Below are positions 43,769-52,582 of a stretch of DNA of 53,379 nucleotides, in pieces. The DNA comes from Chitinophagaceae bacterium (GTDB taxonomy: Bacteria > Bacteroidota > Bacteroidia > Chitinophagales > Chitinophagaceae), in the NCBI GenBank assembly GCA_947381435.1, contig CANCVE010000016.1, forward strand, positions 1 to 53,379, in the 5' to 3' direction. Below the pieces are notes generated by a model. The model was not told the DNA's origin and made no database searches. It worked only from the letters and a program-made list of their open reading frames with translations. The translations under genes were made by a program, and so were the position numbers. Position 1 is the first letter of the stretch, and each line of letters opens with the position of its first letter.

Positions 43769-43935
43769 GCCATTGGGAATACTTAAAATAATAAGCTTTT
43801 CAACAGAGGAAAGGTTATTATATTCTAGTATAATCCTTAAAGTAAATTTTCCTTTGGAAAATCAATGTAATATCATCAGAAAGATGGTAAGAAATAAAAA
43901 CCATCAGCAAACATTGATATGTAGTAAAAACAAAA

Positions 43936-43966
43936 AGAGCGTGATGGATTTCACCTCTCACGCTCT
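43936..43966 (-). terminator. Terminator of the lipoprotein gene
   Basis: Stem AGAGCGTGA / TCACGCTCT; on the minus strand it is followed by TTTTTGTTTTTAC, 28 bp past the stop at 43995. Confidence 0.87.
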
Positions 43967-43994
43967 AACTATTTATTTAAGTTAATCTGAAATA

Positions 43995-44654
43995 CTATTT
44001 TCCGTAGTTCGTGTTATTTCCTATTAAACTACCAATGGTTCTGCCTTTTATAGTTTTACTATCCTTATTCATGTTGTCAGCTGCACTTTGCTTTACTACT
44101 AGTTTTGCTTCATTTGCTTGATTAGTAGAACAGGTAGGGCAAGATACAGTGTATTTATTACCATCGTAAATTGTCTCAATACTTCCATCCTTATTCCATT
44201 TGTCAGGATTGAAAATATAATTAACCGGAGAATATTGCTTTGAATTTAAGAACTTCAAAGTAGTATTTGGACTCGATTCTGCATTTACCCTAAGACCATC
44301 CCCTTCAACTGCTTCACAAACAACGGGGGTATACTGAGGGATAACAATCTCATTTACGTATTTACCGTTATTGAATTTGATAACCCCATTTTTAACACTA
44401 ACCTGATCATTACTCAAATATCGAGTGAGTACCAACTGCTGATCAACATAAAACTGAACAAGTTTTACATCTATATTGTTTGAGCTCAACTTATCGAAAA
44501 GCTCTCTTGTAAAAGGAACAAAAGGATCTTTTGAAACAGGAGGTTCTACCCTCTGCACTGTTGCCGCTGGCGTAGTGTAAAGAGGCTTCTTGGGCTCACA
44601 CGATTGTAAGACTACGAGAATCAAAAGAGCCAAAATTGTAATAAACCTATTCAT
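43995..44654 (-). CDS. Hypothetical lipoprotein, 219 residues
   Basis: Function not recognised. It begins MNRFITILALLILVVLQSC, a lipoprotein signal peptide with lipobox LQSC, so it is a predicted LspA substrate. The ATG at 44654 is preferred over 44660 because it gives the cleaner signal peptide. The mature part starts proline-rich (EPKKPLYTTPA, VEPPVSKDPF) and continues with beta-rich sequence and a CPTC pair near residue 183 (VSCPTCSTNQ). Its own intrinsic terminator marks it as monocistronic. Confidence 0.85.
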   Translation of the reverse strand: MNRFITILALLILVVLQSCEPKKPLYTTPAATVQRVEPPVSKDPFVPFTRELFDKLSSNNIDVKLVQFYVDQQLVLTRYLSNDQVSVKNGVIKFNNGKYVNEIVIPQYTPVVCEAVEGDGLRVNAESSPNTTLKFLNSKQYSPVNYIFNPDKWNKDGSIETIYDGNKYTVSCPTCSTNQANEAKLVVKQSAADNMNKDSKTIKGRTIGSLIGNNTNYGK

Positions 44655-44820
44655 GCACATGCTTTTATTGGTTGTTAAATATGAACAGATGTCTAACTGA
44701 CTATAAACACCTTCACTTATAACGTATATTCTTTCAATTTATTTTCTAAAAGAAAAAAGATTAGCATCGAAATGTATCTAAACCCAAATTTAACCCTACG
44801 AAAAAGAAGAAAAGAAGAAC

Positions 44821-45165
44821 TTAATATCTTCTTCTTTCATTATTTCTGGGTTCAAATCTACTTCCACGGCTATCGTTACGATCATTCCTACGGAAATCAG
44901 AAGAACCACTATTGCCTCTTGGTGGTTGTTCTTCCGCAAGCTTAACAGCAATCTTTTTACCAAAGATGGCTACTCCGTCAAGCAAATCCATTGCTTCTTT
45001 ACCTTCGGCATCGTTTGGCATATCTATAAAAGCAAAACCTTTACTTTTACCTGTAGCTTTGTCTTTAATTAAAAGTGCAGACAGAACATCACCATAAAGT
45101 TCAAACATTTCTTTCACATCTACATCATCCAAATTGGGAGATAGTCCACCTACAAAAAGTTTCAT
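44821..45165 (-). CDS. RNA-binding protein, RRM domain
   Basis: Single RRM protein, 114 residues, resembling the glycine-rich RNA-binding proteins of cyanobacteria and Bacteroidota. RNP2 is KLFVGGL (2-8) and RNP1 is KGFAFIDM (42-49), followed by an RG/RN-rich disordered tail (NDSRGSRFEPRNNERRRY). The likely role is binding of mRNA or structured RNA; Bacteroidota lack canonical Hfq in many lineages, and such proteins are proposed post-transcriptional regulators. A weak -7-like TATTTTTA lies upstream. Confidence 0.93.
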   Translation of the reverse strand: MKLFVGGLSPNLDDVDVKEMFELYGDVLSALLIKDKATGKSKGFAFIDMPNDAEGKEAMDLLDGVAIFGKKIAVKLAEEQPPRGNSGSSDFRRNDRNDSRGSRFEPRNNERRRY

Positions 45166-45370
45166 AATTGATTATTTGGCGGTAAAAATACAACTCAGGA
45201 CTGTTTTAAAAAGAATTTCTTTAGTTAAAGCATATTAACTTCTTAAAAATAAATATTTAATGACTAAAACTAGGCACTTTTTCAAGGTAAATCTAAATAC
45301 TTACCATTCTTTAACCTTCCTACATTCGTTTAAACCCGTTGATTACTATTCAATTATATGTCAAAATAAA

Positions 45371-45408
45371 AAAGGAAGCAGTATAACTTTTGCCATACTG
45401 CTTCCTTT
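45371..45408 (-). terminator. Terminator of the giant PKD protein gene
   Basis: Stem AAAGGAAGCAGTAT / ATACTGCTTCCTTT with a 10-nt loop, followed by T residues on the minus strand, 22 bp past the stop at 45431. Confidence 0.9.
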
Positions 45409-45430
45409 AAATATACTGCTGTAAAATGTT

Positions 45431-48400
45431 TTAGCGCATTAATACCACAAAACCTTTGTTTGGCAATGAATGATTTTTATAGTCAATTCCTTCAGCAATC
45501 CAGATGTAAGTACCAGGATCTGCAGGTTGACCATTAATTGTACCATCCCAACCTTCACCAATCTGAGTAGTACTAAAAACAAGTTGTCCTGAACGATTAA
45601 ATACCTTGAAATATTTAAAATGTGCAATACCAACTGGAAAAGGAGTAAGTACATCATTTTTGCCGTCACCATTTGGTGTAAACGCTGATGGAACTAATAC
45701 TTCAGGTTTAGTTTTGTAGAAATAAATTTTAATACTAGCCGTATCCTTACATCCACTACTGTCGGTAGCTGTTACTAAGTAAGTTTGTGAATCTGGCATT
45801 CTGAGAACTGGATAAAGCACAGGTGTTGATGTATCCTTATTATCTAGAAAAGTAGAAGGAGACCACGAATACTTGAGCTTTTGCTTAAATGCAGTATCAG
45901 TTACATAAGCCATCATTGTTAATGAATCACCTGGCGTTAATAGGGTAGATGTATCACTACCTACATGAATACCGATTCCGAAGAAAGGTCTGACATTAAC
46001 AATAACTGTATCAGAAACAGACTTAGTACAATATGATGTATCAGACACTTTAACTACAAACTTTGTTGTATCTCTAGGAGCAGCAATAACTATAGCTGAA
46101 GTATTGCCTGATTTAAGAGAATCAGCAGGTGTCCATTTTATATTTGGTGCTGTAGTAGATGCAATCAAGGTTATTCGATCGTTATAACAAATAGTCACCT
46201 CCTTAGGACCTACAATTGAAACCTTAGGGAGTGGTGCTGCATATACTGTAATTGAATCTGTAGTAGGGCAATGAGAAGCATTAGCTACCACAACATAAGT
46301 AGTAATATCATTTGTAGGTTTAACCCAGACATTTTGAGATGTTGTACCCTTTAAGAAAGTATTGTTAGGTGCATCTAGTTCTGTCCATGAATATTCTCTT
46401 GCAGTACTCTTTGGAGACAATACAATACTATCACCTAAACACATATTAACAGAACGCAAACTAAATCTAATACCAACCGTATCCATAACCGGAGTAAATG
46501 TGGTTGCAGTATCCTTACAACCAGCTGTTGTAGTATAGATTGCTGTTATGGTATCCTTACCCACGAAGCCCTTTGTAGGATCAAATGATATTCCAGTAAT
46601 ACCAACACCCGAATAAGCGAAAGCACCAGGTAAACCAGCGTTCTCTTTTGCCTCAGTTATATTTCTTGGAGAGGCATTTGCACAAATGAAAGATTGTGCA
46701 GGGAACACCACAACTGGCGTTCCATGTACAGTAACAGTTTGTGTAGTTACATCAGAACATGTTGTTCCAGAATAAGCTATCAATTTAACTGTATAAGTTT
46801 TATCTTTTGACAATTCTGGATACTTGTGTGTGTATGTCTTAGAAGTTCCTACTGTACCATTAGAAGGAGACAGAGTATCAATTTCAACCACCAAAGGTTT
46901 ACCAATTGCATCCCAAACAATCTCTACTCTTTTAATGGTACCAATAGCTATACGTGAAGTATCTTTTAACTGAACAGGAAGATTACTACACAATGTAGTT
47001 CCACCCACTATCTCAAATCCTGGTACTGGTCTAGAACCTGCAATTTCGAAAACAGTTGAAGCAGTGGCATTACAACTATTTGTAGCTGTTACAGTTTCTT
47101 TTACAGTATAAGAACCAACACCCGTGTAAGTATGTGTACCATCCTGAGCAGTTGAGCTATTGTTTGCTGAAGTAGGATCGCCAAAAGACCATGAATAAGT
47201 AAATGGTTTCAGACTTGCATCTGAAATCTTGGAAGTATCAATAAACGTTACACTTCCACTACCCAAACAACTACCTGGTAATATAAAGCCTGCCACTGGA
47301 AGTGGGCTAATCTTTACGGAAGTAAATGTATCGCTGGTACAACCTTTATCAGTAGTAATTGAAAGTTTTACTGTATAACTATTTACTGCACTGAACTTAT
47401 GTTTAGGGTTTTGAATGGTGCTAATTGAAGTATCACCAAAGTCCCAACTCCACTTATTAATTGTTTGGCCAATAGCAGTACTCGCATCAGTAAACGCTGT
47501 AGAATCGCCAAAGCAAATATTATTAGTAACAGGGGTAATAATTGCCACTGGTTTTGTATAAATAGTAGTTACAGCCTGACTTATACTATCAGAACAACCA
47601 AATCTATTGGTAGCCGTTAACTTAACTGTATAACCCGCTGCTGGCACAGGCGGTGTATATGTATGCTTACCATCTGTAGTAGTAGCAGTATTTGAAGTAC
47701 TAGTAGCTTCACCAAAGTTCCAAGCGTAAGTATAAGGCGTATTTCCAGTAGCTGTATCGCTTGTATTGGTAAAGACGGTACTTCCTGGCAAACAAACCCC
47801 ACCAAAAGTAAAGCTAGGTTTAGGTAAAGGAGAAACATAAACTGTATCTGAAAATACATTACTAGAACATCCGCTAGAAGAAAACACTTGAAGGGTAACT
47901 GTATGTATTCCTGTTGTAGTGTAAGTATGCGAAGGGTTTTGCAAAGTAGACGTATTGGTCGCACTTGAAGGTTCACCAAAATCCCATTTCCAACTTGCAG
48001 CGTTATTTGAACTATCAGTAAACGCCACAGCCGAATTAGGACAAACGGTATCTCTGTCCATTACATATTGAGCCTTAATACCAAAAGCTAAATCTAGATA
48101 TACATTATCTGTAGATGAACAACCTATACTACTAATGGTTGTAAGCTTTGCAGTATAAGCATTTAATCCCGGATATACATGGGGATTGGTTGTTGGATTT
48201 GGATTTGATATATTAGTTATTGTCTCTGTTTTTCCATCTCCAAAATCCCATATCCACTTAACAATTGAAGCACCCGACATTGCTGTTGAACCATCTGTGA
48301 ACTTAACATTAGTACTGCCACAACCAGCAGGCTCTGCTTTAAAGTCTATATTATCACTTGTTACCTGTACATAAATCTTTTGTGCATCCTGACCGCCGCA

Positions 48401-51400
48401 ATCACTCGAAAAAGTACCGTATGCTGTAGCAACCATTGGATAAAAACCATAATCACTAAACTGATATTGAACAGGACTAGTATAAATATAGAACGTCTGT
48501 CCATCTACCACAATCGATCCGCTAGTATCGGCATAAGTTTTACTTGCATTATTTGGGTCAGTCATTGTTGGTCCATCATAAGAAGAACCACTCAAATTTA
48601 TGTTTGAATTATTCGGAGCTGTCCATACAATCTTATCAACTTGTGATGGAAGATAAGGCAATGCTATCTGTAGCCTTACCAAATTGTTTTTACAAGTTCT
48701 AACAACTGAACTTGAAGTATCTTGACCAGTAGGATTTTCAGCAATCTTAATAGAAGACAAGTTATTAATCGCTGTTCCAGCATTGTATCCATAACTCTCA
48801 CCATCAGAAACACCATAAGCTATAGCATTAAACCCTTGACTAGAAGATAGCGTATGCTTAGCCGGAGAAGAAACCCAGAATGTTGCAAAATAATAATTTG
48901 CATCATAAGGATGTGCCTTAAATGCTTTTGTCATGGTTATACCTGGAGGAGAGGCAGGGGCATGACCATAAACAGATCCTGTAAACGTATTGCTACCTGT
49001 ATCCACACCAGTTTGTAATCCATCAAGTAAAAAACTATTTACACCTTCAATGCCTTTAACTACAACATTAATATAACATCCCCCAGATCCCGGAGCTTTA
49101 TTACCATTCTTAAAGGTTGCAGAATACACTGTAACATTTTTAATGCTTTGTTGAACTGGACTTAGTGTAATCATTTCAGGATCTCCTTTACCAATATTAC
49201 CATATGTTGGTCCGTTACAAGCACCAGAAAGTATAAATTGCGTTACGCTGATTGGTTTATCACCTTCAATCTTTGCGGGTCTGTTTACATCAAACTGATA
49301 ATATAAACCATTTACAAGATTTGCTTTAAGCAATGCAACACCATTTAGCTTAACGGTAGTTGCTGGATCTTGTACGTATACTCTAAACATATTATCTGCC
49401 ATGTTCTTGGTAGGAATAGTTAGATACGTAGTACCCCAAGCTACTTTGGGGAACATTTGCTGAACCAAGTTATCTGAACCTGAAGTAGGAACGGTACATG
49501 CACTAGTATTATTTACTTGAGGAATATCTCCAACAGTGCCAATTACACAACGACCATTACCACCAAAAACAGCTATCTTCTTATCACAAGTTGTACTTAC
49601 TAGGGTTCCGCTTAAATCTAAAGCGCCAGGATCTGCTGAAGTTGGTGTAGGATCACCAACAAAGCCCATCGCATTAAATACTTCACCTTTATTTAAGGTT
49701 ACACTATATTGTGTTCCTTTATTATATTTTACGTAGGCAGGCGTGTGTAAATGCCCATTAGTAAATATTGTATTTACATTAGAGTCAAGAATATCATTTG
49801 TAGGGGTAAATGTTACTACTGTATTATCATCTTTAGCTATAACAAAGAAGTAAGAGTTATTAAAATAACCACTGTTGTTTGCCTTACCACCTACCGCTTG
49901 CACAATGTAGGAAGAGTTCCAGGTATTTGATGGAAACAACATTGACCCACCCGCAGCATCACCAGTTTGCCAATCGTACATCCATGCAGAAACTGGCACA
50001 CCACTTTTTGAATAAATATGTATACCTCTTTTAGAAACGCCTGTAGTAAACAAACGAGCATCTGGCGCACCAGAAGCATTGTACCTTGTTTGACCATCTC
50101 CAACAGGGAAGCCTCCTACTTCTACAAAACCATTTGCAGGTACATACACTTTTCTAGGAAAAGTAGCCGCATTAGGAATACCCGGCAAGTCTACAACTAC
50201 GGTATCACCCTGACTTCCACCAGCAAGAAATACTGAAAAGTGCGCACCAGCCGCCGCAGCTTGCCCAGCTGAATTACCCTTTGGAAAAGTATCAAATTGA
50301 GTTGTAACATCTTTCATTGCATTATGATAGGCAAATCCTGTCCAGAAATCTGAACCAACATTTGACAATTGATCTGGAGAAGAAATAATATTCCCTGTAA
50401 GCTTAACAGTATCTGCATCTATTGTTGCAACACCACCACCACTATGACTAATGGCACTATTAAAATTACCATAGTTACTAGTTAATAGTTTTACATAAAT
50501 AACCTTCTTTAACTTTCCTCCTGTGTAAGGAATACTAATGGAAGTAATTGGCGTTGCAGAAAACTTAGTAGAAGAAGTTGAAATAATAAAGCCACTGGCA
50601 GGTGATAGATTTACCGTTATATTTCCCGATGCAGGATTTAAGTTGCTACCTGTAAGCGTATAGCTCAGTACTGGTGCTGTGATATTGTAAATAAGGTCTC
50701 CAAAATCTATTACACTTGGTGTTGCTGATAATGCAGGAACAGCTACAGAGGTAGTAAACGAATCAATTTTACCGCATGTGGTCCCTATACTATTGGTAAC
50801 ACAAACTTGATAATAATATTTTGTGCTTGGCAGTAATTGAGTAAGTGTAATGCTGAATGGATCACTCCCAGTAATAACTGTTGGTTTTATGGTGTTTATT
50901 ACTGAATAGGAAGTACCATATTTTATTACCTTATTTATAATTGCTACACCACCACTATCAACAATCACCCCACCTACATTGGCTTTATTAGACAATACAT
51001 TAGCAGCAGTAGTAGTAGTTACCACTGGTGCAGTATAAGGATCAGTTTTTAAAGTTAAGTCTTGCCCATATATAGTGTCTAGTGGGGTTACCGCATACGC
51101 CCTTACATGATAAGTTGTATTGGCCAAAAGCCCAGATATAACACTATTTATGTTTCCACCAGAACCATCTTTGGTAAAGGGAGAAGTTGCTAAGGTAGGG
51201 TTGGCATTAGTACTCCAAGTAACACCTGCACTCGAAGGATTCTGAACGGTAGCACCAAAATCATAAGTTCCAGTAGCAGTTCCTGTATATTTTCCTGTGG
51301 CAACAGCTGTACTTGTTATTACTTTAGGCGCAGAAGTAGCTGCATTTGCAGTACCATAGAAAACTAAATTACTTAAATAAAAATAATCGCCCTTGGTTGT

Positions 51401-52039
51401 TACGCTTGGTGTAGTAGTATAAAAACTAAGTTTAATTACATAAGTATGTGTAGACCCATTAGCGCTCTTAGAGAAAAAAGATTGATTGAATGAGCCAAAA
51501 TCTAAATAAGTTGTAGGAGACTGAGTAAAGGTTTGTGGCGTACCAAAAGCAATCCAAGGGCCCTTACCATCTATCTGATAATATGGCGCTACACCTATTA
51601 CAACCCCAGATGCCATTGTAGTAGATGTCCCTAGCGTATCAGTAAGTGTAATGCCGGTAATATTTAAATCGTAGCCACTAGTAGGAGAAAGCGTAAAAGC
51701 TAAATTGAAATCTGGATTTGTTGCATCAGGAAGTGGCTTACTAGGCCATACATTACTATTGATGGTTTTAAACTTTGCACCCTGAGCATTTGGAGTAGCC
51801 GCACTAAAAGTATTTACATTATCGTACACCAATAGTCCCGCACCCGTATTTACCCCTGTTGCAACGTTTGCACATCCTAGAAGTCCAGCTGGTGGTTGTG
51901 GTATTGTCTTTGATTTTACTAATGGCCATTTAGCCAATATATTTTGGGCATTTACAGACCCAAAAAACAAAAACAAGGCTATAAACAGGGCAGCAACTCT
52001 TGGTAAATTAATACAAGTCGAGATGTAAATCTTTTTCAT
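45431..52039 (-). CDS. Giant T9SS-secreted PKD/IgGFc-binding domain surface protein
   Basis: A 2202-residue surface or secreted protein. I start at the ATG at 52039, which gives a signal peptide (MKKIYISTCINLPRVAALF ... VNAQ). In order: a beta-sandwich region (about 35-235); fibronectin III-like domains (about 240-430); an IgGFc-binding-type N-terminal domain (about 565-930, from GSDFWTGFAYHNAM); at least five PKD domains (about 1240-1700, each with a WxFGD/WxWDFG core and a YTVKL strand); further Ig-like repeats; and a C-terminal gliding-motility/T9SS type B sorting domain (VPSAFTPNGDGKNDV ... YIWIAEGID). It is therefore exported by type IX secretion. An adhesive role is likely. Confidence 0.94.
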   Translation of the reverse strand: MKKIYISTCINLPRVAALFIALFLFFGSVNAQNILAKWPLVKSKTIPQPPAGLLGCANVATGVNTGAGLLVYDNVNTFSAATPNAQGAKFKTINSNVWPSKPLPDATNPDFNLAFTLSPTSGYDLNITGITLTDTLGTSTTMASGVVIGVAPYYQIDGKGPWIAFGTPQTFTQSPTTYLDFGSFNQSFFSKSANGSTHTYVIKLSFYTTTPSVTTKGDYFYLSNLVFYGTANAATSAPKVITSTAVATGKYTGTATGTYDFGATVQNPSSAGVTWSTNANPTLATSPFTKDGSGGNINSVISGLLANTTYHVRAYAVTPLDTIYGQDLTLKTDPYTAPVVTTTTAANVLSNKANVGGVIVDSGGVAIINKVIKYGTSYSVINTIKPTVITGSDPFSITLTQLLPSTKYYYQVCVTNSIGTTCGKIDSFTTSVAVPALSATPSVIDFGDLIYNITAPVLSYTLTGSNLNPASGNITVNLSPASGFIISTSSTKFSATPITSISIPYTGGKLKKVIYVKLLTSNYGNFNSAISHSGGGVATIDADTVKLTGNIISSPDQLSNVGSDFWTGFAYHNAMKDVTTQFDTFPKGNSAGQAAAAGAHFSVFLAGGSQGDTVVVDLPGIPNAATFPRKVYVPANGFVEVGGFPVGDGQTRYNASGAPDARLFTTGVSKRGIHIYSKSGVPVSAWMYDWQTGDAAGGSMLFPSNTWNSSYIVQAVGGKANNSGYFNNSYFFVIAKDDNTVVTFTPTNDILDSNVNTIFTNGHLHTPAYVKYNKGTQYSVTLNKGEVFNAMGFVGDPTPTSADPGALDLSGTLVSTTCDKKIAVFGGNGRCVIGTVGDIPQVNNTSACTVPTSGSDNLVQQMFPKVAWGTTYLTIPTKNMADNMFRVYVQDPATTVKLNGVALLKANLVNGLYYQFDVNRPAKIEGDKPISVTQFILSGACNGPTYGNIGKGDPEMITLSPVQQSIKNVTVYSATFKNGNKAPGSGGCYINVVVKGIEGVNSFLLDGLQTGVDTGSNTFTGSVYGHAPASPPGITMTKAFKAHPYDANYYFATFWVSSPAKHTLSSSQGFNAIAYGVSDGESYGYNAGTAINNLSSIKIAENPTGQDTSSSVVRTCKNNLVRLQIALPYLPSQVDKIVWTAPNNSNINLSGSSYDGPTMTDPNNASKTYADTSGSIVVDGQTFYIYTSPVQYQFSDYGFYPMVATAYGTFSSDCGGQDAQKIYVQVTSDNIDFKAEPAGCGSTNVKFTDGSTAMSGASIVKWIWDFGDGKTETITNISNPNPTTNPHVYPGLNAYTAKLTTISSIGCSSTDNVYLDLAFGIKAQYVMDRDTVCPNSAVAFTDSSNNAASWKWDFGEPSSATNTSTLQNPSHTYTTTGIHTVTLQVFSSSGCSSNVFSDTVYVSPLPKPSFTFGGVCLPGSTVFTNTSDTATGNTPYTYAWNFGEATSTSNTATTTDGKHTYTPPVPAAGYTVKLTATNRFGCSDSISQAVTTIYTKPVAIITPVTNNICFGDSTAFTDASTAIGQTINKWSWDFGDTSISTIQNPKHKFSAVNSYTVKLSITTDKGCTSDTFTSVKISPLPVAGFILPGSCLGSGSVTFIDTSKISDASLKPFTYSWSFGDPTSANNSSTAQDGTHTYTGVGSYTVKETVTATNSCNATASTVFEIAGSRPVPGFEIVGGTTLCSNLPVQLKDTSRIAIGTIKRVEIVWDAIGKPLVVEIDTLSPSNGTVGTSKTYTHKYPELSKDKTYTVKLIAYSGTTCSDVTTQTVTVHGTPVVVFPAQSFICANASPRNITEAKENAGLPGAFAYSGVGITGISFDPTKGFVGKDTITAIYTTTAGCKDTATTFTPVMDTVGIRFSLRSVNMCLGDSIVLSPKSTAREYSWTELDAPNNTFLKGTTSQNVWVKPTNDITTYVVVANASHCPTTDSITVYAAPLPKVSIVGPKEVTICYNDRITLIASTTAPNIKWTPADSLKSGNTSAIVIAAPRDTTKFVVKVSDTSYCTKSVSDTVIVNVRPFFGIGIHVGSDTSTLLTPGDSLTMMAYVTDTAFKQKLKYSWSPSTFLDNKDTSTPVLYPVLRMPDSQTYLVTATDSSGCKDTASIKIYFYKTKPEVLVPSAFTPNGDGKNDVLTPFPVGIAHFKYFKVFNRSGQLVFSTTQIGEGWDGTINGQPADPGTYIWIAEGIDYKNHSLPNKGFVVLMR

Positions 52040-52572
52040 ATAGTGTAGCTTAAAAAAATTTTTGCGAATGTAATTGAATAATCTGAGATAGGTAGACACA
52101 GCACTTATTTTCTGTCAATTTAACCTGACTTTCCCACAATTCCCTTTCCATTTTATTTACAATTTATAACCAATAACTTAAAACAAATTAACGGCTAAAT
52201 TAGGCAGCATACCGCAAGAATCATCCTGCCCTATCCTGCTATTTCGTTAGAGTTTTCGTAAAATGTGATTCTATTAGCGAAAAAAAGTTTTAGATTAACT
52301 TTTTGATTGCATTTGAAGACCGAAGCGAGAGATTTATTTTCCATTGTGCATAACATTTGCACATTTAACAGTGAACAGTGAACAGTAATCAGTTAGCAGC
52401 GATGAGTTAATCAGTGAAAAGTTTGGTAATTAAGCACTTTCTTCAATGCTCACTGATAATTGATAACTGATAACTATTCACTGATTACTATTCACTGATT
52501 ACTATTCACTGATAACTATTCACTGATAACTGTTCACTGATAACTGTTCACTGATTACTGTTCACTGAAAAA
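52040..52572. other. Gene-free region holding a heptamer array
   Basis: About 530 bp between the two minus-strand genes. The promoter-proximal part is A+T-rich; TACATTCG on the minus strand (52065-52072) is a one-mismatch -7 box upstream of the giant gene. The distal part is the two-armed repeat from 52367. Confidence 0.6.
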
Positions 52573-52582
52573 CTATTTACTG
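52367..52582. repeat. Large two-armed heptamer/14-bp array
   Basis: Left arm 52367-52416: AACAGTG, AACAGTG, AACAGTA, ATCAGTT, AGCAGCG, ATGAGTT and a degenerate unit. Right arm 52449-52567: seventeen units in unbroken 7-bp register, mostly alternating TTCACTG with ATAACTR or ATTACTR, giving a 14-bp super-repeat; it is the reverse-complement sense of the left arm. Two further units reach the stop codon of the upstream gene at 52573. Confidence 0.93.

Noticed and set aside
52367-52582. Possible CRISPR array
   Set aside because: Repeats are contiguous 7-mers without unique spacers of constant length, and no cas genes are present. The same applies to the other arrays.
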